Positions 21,654 through 33,520 of a stretch of DNA of 64,000 nucleotides are shown piece after piece. The DNA lies in NCBI GenBank assembly GCA_947471745.1, contig CANJKZ010000820.1, positions 999,501 through 1,063,500 of the forward strand, given 5' to 3'. The translations under genes and the position numbers were made by a program. The first letter of the stretch is position 1, and the number at the start of each line of letters is the position of its first letter. The notes under the pieces are model-generated. The model saw only the letters and a list, made by a program, of their open reading frames with translations. It searched no databases and was not told where the DNA came from. This DNA is from Closterium sp. Naga37s-1 (lineage: Eukaryota > Streptophyta > Zygnematophyceae > Desmidiales > Closteriaceae).

Positions 21654-22905
21654 ATGCGAGATTGAATTCGACTGTAACGAGAACGGACCGAACCGCCGCT
21701 GAATTGCACGAGCCGATCAGTCGTTTCTTGCAAATTCTTTTGTCGTGGAAAGTGGCCGGAACGCTTGGGCTATTCAGCTCAAAAACGGCTCAGCAGGAGT
21801 AACGCAAACGACGGCAATGATGTTTGTATTTTAAAGGTTCGCTATCCCTCCGCGAAGCACGGAACGTGGATGTAGAGGACAGCGGCAATGACCGTCTCGA
21901 TAGCCATAATTTTGCAGTAACTGAAATATACCGAGAGAGACAAACCGGCTCTACGAGGATAGCGCTGAACCGGAGTCAACAGCAGCTGAATCGGTGAGAA
22001 ATCTAAGGCAATGCGGATTGCAAAGGTTCAATTGAGTTCGAATGAAAAGATAGCTTGCGTGCTTGCTAAGAAATGATGTTGCTTGTGTGGTGTGTGCTTA
22101 TTTAGTTGCTGCTAACCTGAACCTCGGGGAGTGAGCAATCAAGGAGGCACAAGGTGAGAGGTGTAAGACGAGGTGGAAAAGGAGCGAGAACTTCAAGGGC
22201 GAAGTAGCCGTTATACCTTGACAGTACTTTGCCAAACCTATCGGTTTCCTCAATTGCTGCTCTAATTGCGGTGCCGAGCCAAAGCGTTGACAGCGACAAG
22301 GCCTTGGCCGAGCCTTGGCTGGGTTTGGTGACAGGAGGGCTTGGCGTCGTGTCACACATGGCAGGGAAGTGGCTCATCCGTCACATCAAGGGCCACCCGA
22401 CTCGCGTATGATTGATCACGAAAAGCTCGCAGTTACCATTTGGGTCGCAAAGGCTGGGCGCGTGTCAGAATATGTGGAGGGGAAACTCTTCGATCGCGTC
22501 GCATCGCGAAGCATTTCGCGCAGCCACCAACTAACAGCGTCCACCGTGCTACAGTGATCCTGGAACACCTGGTGCCTTGGGATGAAGGCCCGCCGGGTTT
22601 GAGGTTCGGTTGGTAAACAACATGGTTAGTGAAGTATTGCTGGGGTGCATGGGTAAAGTGTGCTTGCCGTGTGTCAGAAGCTGGTTTTACGTCATCATGG
22701 CACGCGGCGAACCGAACCGAAGCATCTCTTTCCACGCATGCAGATTCAGGTAAGCTTCGACATAGCGTCCACAGCGGAAACGCGTGGTAAAATCAATTTG
22801 TACATTGTGACACTAGACACTGTATTTCAAGACAAGGATTACGATCACCCTATCTCACACAATTGAAATATGTTCGTGTTACATGAAGCATGATTTTCTA
22901 GAAGT
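21654..22905. other. Intergenic, nothing supported
   Basis: 5' flank of the transporter gene and 3' flank of the next minus-strand gene. No conserved coding segment, RNA gene or transposon termini seen. Confidence 0.5.
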
Positions 22906-24485
22906 TTAGTGCATTGATTTCTCGTGCAGAAAGCCGCCAGCACATCCAAATGCATAGATGAAGCACACAGAAAACCAGCAACGAGGTCGCATCAGATTTG
23001 GACACTTCATTCCTGCATGGCTTGGCTTGCCAAGTATTGCTGCCACAGTCCCTGTGTGCTCTGTGACTGCAGTAAACAATGCCAATTCAATAGTTGCTAG
23101 AAAGCCCACCAACATTGCAGCTTCTGACATCGCCATTGCAGAGGTACCCAGAGTGTAGCAGCCCTTCATGCAACTACGACGGGTGTTCTGCCTGTTTCCA
23201 AGTTTGTCACCAGCAGCAGCAGCCACCGGCCTTGCAGCAGCCTTAGATGCGGCGTTGCCGCGGCAGCACGAACCACAGATGCTCCCACAGCTGTTGCCAT
23301 TGGCGTTGCAGCTGCGGTAACCACACTGGCAACAGCTGCTGTAGTGGTAGCGTGATGTCAGCAGTGCCAGAAGTGACTACCGCTGCTGTAGCAACAGAAA
23401 CAAACAGACACCCGTGGCTGGAGGACACATCTTGATCACCCATACCATGCTTCCCACCCACATCATGCTTCCCACCAGTGCCATGTTTTCCATCATTCCA
23501 TGTTTCCCACCCATGCCATGTTTCACACCCAAGTCATCCCATATGCCCCACCCGTTCCATGCTTCCCGCACATAGAACTTAGGCTCCCACAGTGAGTGCA
23601 TGAGACAGATTCTGCACCGTTACACCCTGCAGCTTGCTGTATCAAGTGAACACAAGAGAACAGAAGTACAAAACTTGATGTGGTGCATAAACCATTCATT
23701 AGATGCTCTTGGAAAACATCAGATGCTGGAAAACACGAAGCAACAAGAAGCAATCAGAAAAGCTTTCCTCGTCAAGTGAGGCGGTTGGCACGTGCATTGC
23801 TGGTCCTGCTAGCACGGCTGGCATGGCTGGCACGGCTGGCACGGCTGGCACGGCTGGCGCTGCTGCTGTTGCTGTGAGCGCTGAACTTGCTGTGAATGAA
23901 GCCGATGCCGTGAATGCCAGACCCACCGCCACCACCGTTGCCATTGCCATTCCCATCACCGTTCCCACCACCGTTGCCATTGCCATTGCCGTTACAGCAG
24001 CAGCAGCAGCAGCCATTGCCATTGCCGTTTCCGTTTCCGTTTCCGTTTCCGTTTCTGTTTCTGTTTCCGTTTCCGTTGCCGTTTCCGTTTCCGTTGCCGT
24101 TTCCGTTGCCGTTTCCGTTGCCATTGCCATTGCCGTTACAGCAGCAGCAGCAGCAGCCATTGCCATTGCCATTGCCGTTTCCGTTTCCGTTTCCGTTTCT
24201 GTTTCCGTTTCCGTTGCCGTTTCCGTTTCCGTTGCCGTTTCCGTTTCCGTTTCCGTTGCCGTTTCCGTTGCCATTGCCATTGCCATTGCCATTGCCGTTG
24301 ACATTGATGTTGTTGTTACCGTTGCCGTTGCCACAGCAGCAGCAGCAACAGCCATTGCCATTGCCATTGCCGTTCCCGTTCCCATCACCGTTTCCATTGC
24401 CGTTTCCGTTTCTGTTGCCATTGCCATTGCCGTTGCTGTTGACATTGATGTTGTTGTTACCGTTGCCGTTGCCATTGCCATTGCC

Positions 24486-24521
<36 letters not shown>

Positions 24522-25079
24522 ATTGCCATTGCCATTGCCGTTCCCATTCCCATCACCGTTGCCATTGCCGTTTCCGTTGCCGTTGCCGTTGCTGCTGACA
24601 TTGACGTTGTTGTTATCGTTGCCATTACCGTTGCCATTGCCACAGCAGCAGCAGCAGCAGCAGCCGTTGCCATTGCCGTTCCCGTTCCCATCACCGTTTC
24701 CATTGCCGTTTCTGTTTCCGTTGCCATTGCCATTGCCGTTGCTGTTGACATTGATGTTGTTGTTTCCGTTGCCATTGCCGTTGCCGTTGCCACAGCAGCA
24801 GCAGCAGCAGCCACTGCCATTGCCGTTCCCGTTCCCATTCCCATCACCGTTTCCATTGCCGTTTCCGTTTCCGTTGCCGTTGCCATTGCCGTTGCTGTTG
24901 ACATTGATGTTGTTGTTACCGTTGTCGTTGCCATTGCCATTGCCATTTCCACAGCAGCAGCAGCAGCAGCCATTGCCATTGCCATTGCCGTTCCCATTTC
25001 CATCACCGTTGCCATTGCCATTGCCGTTGCTGCTGACATTGATGTTGTTGTTTCCGTTGCCATTGCCATTGCCATTGCC

Positions 25080-25112
<33 letters not shown>

Positions 25113-26301
25113 ATTGCCGTTTCCGTTGCCGTTGCCGTTTCCGTTGCCGTTTCCGTTGCCGTTGCCGTTGCTGTTGACATTGATGTTGTTGTTACCGTTG
25201 CCATTGCTATTGCCGTTGCCACAGCAGCAGCAGCAGCAACAGCCATTGCCGTTCCTGTTCCCGTTCCCATTACCGTTGCCATTCCCATTGCTGTTACCAT
25301 TGCCATTTTCATTGCCGTTTCCATTGCCATTGAGATAGACATTGTTGATATTGTTGCCGTTGCCATTGCCGTTACCGCAACCGTTCCCATTGCCATTACC
25401 GTTGCCATTGCCACAGCAGCAGCAACAACCATTGCCGTTACCGTCGCCGTTGCCATTGACCGTCACCGTTGCCGTTTCCGTTGCCGTTCCCGTTGCCACC
25501 GTCCCCACCACCATCGCCATTGTTCCCATCACCGCCAAGAATGTGCAGCCACGAGGCCACATGCGACCAGATGCCACCAACAACACCGCCATCACCACTG
25601 CCATTCCCGCCATTGCCATTGCCATCGCCATTGTCCCCGCCGTTGGACCCATCCCCACCACCATTGCCACTGCCACAGCCACAGTCACAACATCAGCTAC
25701 AACATCCCCCCGAAGGAGGAGAAGGTGGGGGGGGAGGAGGGCTCATCTCTCCTCCGCCACCAAAGCTCGTGGCAGTTGGCAGAGAGTCAAGAGGGTCAAC
25801 GGGCAAGGGTAAGGGCTGTGGTGAGGTGGAGCTGAGCAGGATGGTGGCAGTCTGCAGCGAGGCGGGAGGTTCAACAGGCAGGGGCTCTGGCGGGGTGGAG
25901 CTGAGCAGGCTGCGATGCCTGAAAACGAGCGACTGGGTTCCCATGGCGTTGCTTGCAGCATCAGACACTGCGTCGTGACCACTTGTTGTCCCAACTGTTC
26001 CCCCCCGCTTGTCATGAGATGCCACGGCCAGGGATGTCCCTGCTAGGGAAGGATCCAAGGGTGGGAGCAGAATAGGAGACTCAGACGCACGCGGCTTGGT
26101 GGGATATAAAGCGACTTGAGATCAGTGGTGAGTGATACAGACAGGTGAAAATAAAGTGCCAAATGAGTGCTATGATAAGTGCTGAAGCTTACTATTAGAT
26201 TTGAAAAGGATAAGCTTACCTGAGAGAATCAGCGTGAAAGCAACCACCAAAAACTTCCAGACGAAGCGCAGATGCAGGTTGGACGATGCAGCAGTAGCCA
26301 T
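22906..26301 (-). CDS. DUF1218-like four-helix membrane protein (exon model incomplete)
   Basis: Pieces of the plant DUF1218 (VCC/DEAL, modifying-wall-lignin) fold appear in order. Exon 26301-26220 encodes MATAASSN...FVWKFLVVAFTLILS (helix 1). After an intron, exon from 26039 continues TSLAVASHDKRG, matching the family's LAxAAEQRRS, then a Pro/Ser-rich stretch. An exon from 23725 gives FVLLFSCVHLIQQAAGC (helix 2, family pattern ...GGC), one from 23417 gives GCLFVSVATAAVVTSGTA (helix 3, family CLVLSW...GA), and the last (stop at 22906) gives CYTLGTSAMAMSEAA...IEL (helix 4, with the family's C, AA and E-L spacing). Donors after the second and fourth exons were not resolved. The helices suggest an endomembrane or cell-surface protein; function is unassigned. 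The 2-kb interval between the second and third pieces is the hexanucleotide array. The family call is by recalled pattern only. Confidence 0.45.
23430..23590. repeat. ~19-bp minisatellite (catgnttcccacc)
   Basis: About eight degenerate units of catgcttcccacc with variable spacers, between the presumed helix 2 and helix 3 exons of the DUF1218-like gene. Confidence 0.7.
23925..25690. repeat. Higher-order hexanucleotide array, open in several frames on both strands
   Basis: Mostly ccattg, ccgttg and ccgttt hexamers organised into about nine ~150-250 bp blocks, each with a cagcag run and a gttgacattgatgttgttgtt-like landmark. Because the period is six and stops are rare, long frames are open on both strands (Asn-Gly repeats with Cys runs, Met-Ala repeats, Val-Ala-Ile repeats, Leu-Pro repeats). 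I read it as an expanded intron or loop rather than a confident coding region. Confidence 0.85.
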
Positions 26302-27554
26302 GGCGGTTAACAGAATCTTACACAACTTTCTATTTGGTTGTAGTGCAAGTTGAGCTGATATGTATTAAATGAGGACTGAGTTCGTCAATTTGTACTCAAC
26401 ACCCATTCCAGATTCGCAGAGTTTCTCCTTCGACAATCCTCAACGCGCGGCTCCGCGGCAGCAAGGATTCCATTGACAAGCAAAGCCGCGCGGCGGAGGT
26501 CACGTCGTCCGGGAAAATCCGGTCGCAACGTTCCACGTGACGGGACGTCATGGAGGATCTCCACGCAAGATGGCGTCCCGTAACGTCATAACTTGTCACG
26601 CGAAAAAGAGATTGTTCGAGGAATTCAGGCGATTTGATCTGACCTGCCTTGCGTTTTACTTCCGTCACTCTTGCTCTACTCAGTCGCGTCATCCTGGAGA
26701 GCGGGTTTCTCGTCTAGCGATTCCTGGCTGTGATAGAGTCCAACGCCAATGGTACCTCTGCACCGACACTACGTACGTAATAGAGATGCGTAGTAGACGA
26801 AAAGATTGACGTTGACTGATTTCTATCCTTCTGCAACCTTGTCTACAAGCATTCTCGTCACCTTCTAACCGTCAACTCAAAACGCCAATCCCGTCTACGC
26901 CCATGAGAAGAGAAAGATTTCGTGAAGCGGAAAATGTTTGTTCCAGGGATGATAGAAGAAAGTACGGCAACCAGTCTCGGTGACCCTGCTTCTGTCCTCC
27001 ATCCCATCACTGCGTGATCCATTTCGCAGCGTATTGAACACTTGACGGGACGGGACAGGTCGTCCGACCAACATGGTCTGGAAGAGGAGGACAGATTTGA
27101 CTGGTAGGCGAAACTCTCGAAAATTTCGAAAATGAGTGACTCTCAAAGTTGCAAACGTTGACGAAATGGAGGTGGTGGTAACACGCCCTCGAAATTGCCA
27201 GTCTATGTGACCAGTTGTGCCGATTCATTGACGATCCCGCGCTTTTGAGCTGTTTTTTACGGCCTGACGAAGGGAGGTAACGCTCAAGGGTTTTCGCAGC
27301 TTTGGCTTTTGACAAATCGGGGAACCAGACGAAATTGTGTTTTTCCAGGTCATGTAAGTCGAACATCCAAGTCGCAAGCTCGCACGATGCTCCACCGCAA
27401 TTGGCTTGATGTTTCATCTCACCAACCAACTGTGCGGCAGTGTCTCGCCAATGCATCGCAAAAGCATGGGAACGAAAGTTACCGCGTCGCTCAGTTCTCG
27501 TCGCTGCTGTCGCGACCTTTGGGGATTAGTTTGGTGGTTGGTTGGAAATCATCA
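26302..27554. other. Intergenic, nothing supported
   Basis: Flank between the DUF1218-like start and a Mutator-like element. Short open frames without resemblance to known proteins. Confidence 0.5.
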
Positions 27555-28639
27555 GTTTCCCCAGAGAGAATTACTGTCAAACCCTGTTCGGTGATTCATC
27601 CTTACTCGCGTGGCCTCGAATTACTCTAGTGGTCACCAAATTTGGTGATAATTACTCGAGTGGCCACGCCAGGGCATTTTCGGGGTGTTTTTTTCCATGA
27701 AACATTACCCTTAGGAGGTTTGTAGCCCCGAAATGCACGAGTATCATCCCGCAATATTGTTTCTTACTAGTCCCCACCCGAAACTTTTGCCAGGGTGGCG
27801 GGCGCGAACGTGGTCCGCTCACTGTACAAGAAACCGACAAATATTCCGACCAACAGTAAATGCGCGCTCAATTTCGGGCAAATGCACGACCAATGAGCAC
27901 TAGGTCAAATCCGTAACCAATCAGCGATCGAGCATATAAATCCCTGATTACATACTTCTATTGACCTGCAACAAACCACAACACCCCTAATGCGCGCGCA
28001 TGATTCGTCAAAGATATGTACGGTGCAATTGTTGCCATTGCACGTCCAATCAGGCGGCACCATTAAAGATTGCGATCATATTTGACCGCGCTCATTAAAA
28101 AAACTGACGCGCAAATTATCGGTTCATTGACCGGATTTTGAATTCGTTGTTAGCGCGAATGCATAACGATTCGTAACAAGGACGACTACAGTTTGATCCG
28201 TCATTTTTGCTGCATAAAAACATAGAAACTGGAGGTTGAGGTAGGGTTCTCAGTAAGAATTAAAATTTGCCAGACTGGAATAAACATTTTTGGCTTCACT
28301 GTGGTCCGATTATATCCAGTGAATTAGAATTGTATGTATGGAGACTTTACGGATGATTGTATCTAAACTTTGATAGGCATGAATTGTCAGACTTATATGA
28401 CTTAGCCTGTGTAGGCTACAGTGGGATAGCACATATGGGGTACAACACATTTCTAGGGTTTGTACTTGTACCCAACCCTTTCCTCTAGTAAATCATTCCT
28501 CATTTCTTCACATGGTATAGAGCAGGTTCCCTAGTGGGAACGCTTCCTAGGGCCCACCACAGAAAATCGAAAAAAAAAAAAAAAAATTCCTGACCGGAGC
28601 GCGAGTCGCCCCTGCCCGAGTCGCGCCCCGTGGGCCGCC

Positions 28640-29110
28640 CTCTCGTCGCGTCCCCTGCCCTTAGTGGCCCGTCGCGCCCTCCTAGAGGCCCCTCTCACGG
28701 CCCCTCGCGCCACCCCTAGCGGCCCCGTCGCCACCCTTCGCGGCCCCGTCGCCGCCCCTAGCGGCCCCGTCGCCGCCCCTCGCGGCCCCGTTTCCGCCCC
28801 TCGCAGCCCCTTCGCCGCCCGTTACGGCCCCGTCGCCGCCCTTCGCGGCCCTGTCGCCGCCCCTAGCGGCCCCGTCGCCGCCCTTCGAGGCCCCTCGCGG
28901 CCCCTTCGCGGCCCCGTCGCCGCCCCTAGCGGCCCCGTCGCCGCCCTTCGAGGCCCCTCGCGGCCCCTTCGCGGCCCCGTCGCCGCCCCTAGCGGCCCCG
29001 TCGCCGCCCTTCGAGGCCCCTCGCGGCCCCTTCGCGGCCCCGTCGCCGCCCCTAGCGGCCCCGTCGCCGCCCTTCGAGGCCCCTCGCGGCCCCTTCTCGG
29101 CTCCGTCGCC
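28640..29110. repeat. GC-rich leader minisatellite of copia body 1
   Basis: Repeats of gcggccccgtcgccgcccct, with a ~63-bp higher-order unit present about three times, between the primer-binding site and gag. Confidence 0.8.
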
Positions 29111-32100
29111 ACCCTTCCCGGCCCCTTCTCGGCTCCTCCGCCACCAGCTGCAGCCGCCGCCAGCAGCAGCCACCGCCGCCGCCAGCAGCAGCCGACAGCA
29201 GCATACGCCGCCGACAGCAGCGGCGGCCGCCGACAGCAGCAGCCGTCGCCGCCGCCAGCCGTGACTGCCGCCGCCACTGACAGCAGGAGCTGCCGCCGCG
29301 GTCGCGGCTCTGTCCCTGCCGACGTGCCTCGGCCCTGCCCCACCGCTTGCCGGCCCCTACCTACCAGCCCTGGTGAGAGCACTGCCGAGCCACGCCTGCT
29401 ACTGCTGCCCCTAGCCTGCTGCCACTGCTGTCATGGCTACCCCTAGCGTTCTAGTCTTTGATGCTGAGGGTCGGGCTGTTGACTTTGAGGTCTGGGTCGA
29501 TGATCTCAAGAGTGCTAAGACCTTGTACGATGCTGTAGTTGCACGCTACTCTTCCCCTGCCACTGCTGCCCTTAGCCGCCTCATGCTGCCATACCTGTTT
29601 CCTGACCTCGCCGCCTTTCCCACTGTCGCTGACCTCATTACGCACCTTCGCACTAGTGACACCCGCTACCGCGCTGCGCTTCCTGCTGAGTTCTGCGCCA
29701 AGAACCCCCCCCCCATGTACATCACCCTCTACTACATAGTCACCCGGCTCCCTGACTCCCTTCGATCGGTTTGGGACCACTTCCTCTCTGTTTGCCCCAC
29801 CACACTCACCATTGACCTCCTCGAGGAGCGCCTCCTGGCAGCTGAGAAGAGTATAGTCGCTGTAGGAGCCTCTCGTGGTGACCCCCGTGCCCCCTTCTTT
29901 GAGGGGTGCTCCCCCTCCCCCCTTTTGCCCTCTGTTGCCTCTGCTGCTGCCGTCGACTTCGTTGGCACCGAGTCGGTCGGCGCTGCGTCTGCCCCTAGTG
30001 GGAGACGCCGCACCGGTAAGGGCAAGGGGGGCAAGGGCGCTGGAGGGGCTGGCGGGGGCAGTGGAGGTGGCGGTGGAGGCGGCGGAGGGAGTGGGGGTGG
30101 CGGTGGGAGTGGTGGCGGGGGTGGGGGCTTCGGTGGCGGCGGTGGAGGCGGAGGCGGCGGCGGCGGTGGCGGTGGGAGCGGAGGAGAGGCGGTGGTGGCG
30201 GCGGCGGAGGTGGAGCTGGTCGGGGTGGCTCTGCGCAGCGGGGCGGCTTCGGTGGTGGTCAGCGCCAGCAGCAGCAGCGCACTCGTGAGACCCCGCCCCC
30301 CCAGCAGCTTCGTGAGTGGTACGCTGCGCGTCAGCGGGGTGGGGGTGCAGGTCCTTGTGCCTACGTCCTGCGTACCGGCGACCGCACTGGTGAGCCGTGC
30401 GGTGGCCCGCACACCACCCAGCGCTGCTTCGGCCGCCTGACGGACGCTTGGCGTCTCCAGTTCCCTGACGCCACTGAGATCCCCCGCTGGGGCGAGCTGC
30501 TTAGGTCGGGGGTTGCTAGCTTTGATCTAGATTATGATGCCATTCTTGCTGTCATGTATGTTGTGTCTACTAGTGATGAGGGTGACTGTTACCTGTGTGT
30601 TCCGCCTGACCCGGGCATTGAGGCTGCTGCTCTAGGTGCTGGTGAGGCTGTTGCTCTAGGTGCTAGTGCGTCTGGTGCCCCAGGTGCTGGTGAGTCTGCT
30701 CTCTCAGGTACCACGTCGGCTCAGGCCTTACACACCTTCACCCTTGACTCGGGTGCTTCCCGCTCCTTCTTTCGAGACCGCACCACGCTTACGCCGCTTA
30801 GTCGGCCAGTTGCGGTCTCCCTGGCGGACCCCTCTGGGGGTCCTGTCCTTGCCCACTTCTCCACTGTCTTACCGTGTCCGGCGGCCCCCTTTGGCACCCT
30901 GTCAGGTCTCTACCTCCCCTTGTTCTCTACGAACTTGGTGAGTGGTGCTGATCTACAGGATGGGGGGGTTGAACAGTTCACTCCTGCGAGTCAGCGGGTG
31001 ACCCACTGTACGTGTGCTCGGACGGGCCGACACTTGGCCACGTTTACCCGTCAGCCGGGGTCGAGCCTGTACACACTGACTACTGAGTCTCCTCCGGTTG
31101 CTGTCTGGTCAGGTAGCTCCGTCGGGTCAGGTGTTTGCTGCAGCGTCCAGGTCTGGTCCTGAGTCTGCTCCCTGCTCGTGTCGTCTCCTGTCCCACCAGA
31201 CTCTCCTCTGGCACCACCGCCTTGGTCACCCCTCCCTGCCTCGTCTCCGAGGCATGGCCTCCCGTTACCTTGTCTCTGGTCTCCCCCGGTCCCTCCCTCC
31301 CCTCCCTCCGGGGCCTGCCCCTACCTGCGTTCCCTGCGTCGAGGGGCGGCAGCGCGCCGCCCCTCACTCCTCCGAGTTTCCTCCGACAGAGGCTCCACTG
31401 CAGACTCTTCACATGGACGTGTGGGGCCCCGCCCGCGTCCGTGGCCAGGGTCACGAGCGTTACTTTCTGTTGGTGGTTGACGACTACTCGCGTTACACCA
31501 CGGTGTTCCCCTTGCACAGCAAGGGTGACGTTACTGAGGTGTTGATCGACTGGATTCGCGCAGCTCGTCTCCAGCTCAGAGAGAGTTTCGGCTCGGACTT
31601 TCCTGTTCTGCGTCTGCACTCTGACAGAGGCGGGGAGTTTTCCTCTGCCCTTCTGGGAGCCTTTTGTCGTGCACAGGGCATCCGCCAGACCTTCACGCTT
31701 CCGGCCTCTCCACAGCAAAATGGGATTGCTGAGCGCCGCATTGGCATGGTCATGGACGTTGCTCGTACGTCCATGATCCATGCGGCTGCTCCCCATTTTC
31801 TGTGGCCGTTTGCGGTTCAGTACGCAGCGCATCAGATCAACCTTCAGCCCCGGGTCTCCTTGCCAGAGACCTCCCCCACCCTGCGGTGGACGGGGAAGGT
31901 TGGCGATGCGTCTGCGTTTCGTGTCTGGGGATCTCCGGCGTTTGTCCACGACTTGTCTGCGGACAAGCTGTTCCCCCGTGCTGTTCCCTGCGTCTTCCTT
32001 GGCTTCCCCCCTGACGCGCCTGGTTGGCAGTTTTACCACCCCACCTCGCGCCGTGTTCTGTCCTCCCAGGACGTCACCTTTGACGAGTCGGTGCCTTACT

Positions 32101-33299
32101 ACCGTCTCTTCCCCTACCGCACTGCGCCCCTCCCCCCGCCGCCACTCTTCCTTGCGCCCGGTCCCCCCCCGGTAGACCCTCTCCCCCCTCAGGGTCCTGC
32201 CCCGTCAGGTGTGTCCCAGGTAGACGCAGTCGAGCCTGTCAAGGTAGCTGTTGACTCTGGTGCTGAGTCTGGGGGTGCTGAGTCTGGGAGTGCTGAGCCT
32301 GTGGGTGCTGGGCCTGGGGGTGCTGAGCCTGGGGGTGCGGAGCCTGGGGGTGCGGAGCCTGGGGGTGCTGAGCCTGGGGGTGCGGAGCCTGGGGGTACGG
32401 AGCCTGGGGGTGCTGAGCCTGGGGGTGCGGAGCCTGGGGGTGCTGGGTCTGCTCGTGTGGCCTCTAGCGGTTCTGGGTTTGGGGGCCCTTCGGGTGCTTC
32501 GTCGAGGCGGGAGCTATCCTCTCCACAGGAGCTGCGCGAGTGGTTTGCCCGGCGCTGGAGCCGTGCTGCTGGAGCTGTAGGTGCTACTGTTGCTGCTGAC
32601 CCTTTGGTCGGCACTGGAGTTACTGGAGCTACTGGGCCTGGAGGTGCTCCTGGTGCTGGAGCTGCTGGCGGTACTGGAGTTGGCGGTCCTGCTGGAGTTG
32701 GTGCTGCTCGCGCTGCTGGAGCTGGAGCTGCTGGAGTTGGAGCTGCTGGGGGTGTTGGCGCTGGAGGTGCTGCTAGCGCTGGTGCTTCTGAGGGTGCTGG
32801 AGTTGGCGCTGTTGGAGCTGGAGGTGCTGTTGGCGCTGGTGCTGCCGCTGGGGGTACTGGTGCTGTCCCTGCTGGTTCTGGAGGCGCTGCGCGGCCGCGG
32901 CCGTACTTCGTTCCGCTCCTTGAGCAGGTTCTTGGTCTCCCGCCTTCTACTGGTCCTGCTCCTCCCTTAGAGTGTCCACGGCCTGTCCAGTCGCAGTCAT
33001 AGTTACAGCCCGCCTCCCCCCTGCCTGCTCCTTCTCCCTACACTGGTCCTACTGGAGGTCTTGCTGAGCGTCGTGAGCCTGCGTCTCGTCCTGCGTCGCC
33101 TGTTCGTGCTGCTCGCACTAGTAGTCGTGCTCCGCGTCCGCGTCCTCCTGCGGTCCCAGGCACACACCAGATGGCACTGCGTCCTTCCACTGCTCCTCTG
33201 CGTGTCCCGTTGCCGTCTCCTCCAGAGTCCTCTCTTCCTGTCCTCGCCGCCCTTAGCGGCCCCGTCACCTCCCCCAGCGGCCACGTCGCCGCCTCTACC

Positions 33300-33520
33300 G
33301 GCCCCGTCACCGCTCAGCCGCCCAGCGACCGAGCCGCCGAGCCGCCCAGCAGCCGAGCCGCCCACCAGCCGAGCCGCCGAGCCGCCCAGCAGCCGAGCCG
33401 CCCAGCAGCCGAGCCGCCGAGCAGCCGAGCCGCCGAGCCGCCGAACCGCCCCGCAGCCGAGCCGCCCAGCAGCCGAGCCGCCGAGCCGCCCTACTGTCGC
33501 GGAGCCGCCGAGCCGCCGAG
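33300..33520. repeat. GC-rich leader minisatellite of copia body 2
   Basis: Repeats of agccgagccgcc in the untranslated leader just before the second gag start. The first body ends and this leader begins at about 33242. Confidence 0.8.

Noticed and set aside
23703-25835. 710-residue Val/Ala/Ile-repeat protein on the plus strand
   Set aside because: The hexanucleotide array is stop-free in several frames on both strands; nothing favours this frame and no start or domain context supports it.
28664-29446. Pro/Ala/Arg-rich 260-residue frame before copia gag
   Set aside because: Translation of the GC-rich leader minisatellite; the recognisable gag starts at 29433.
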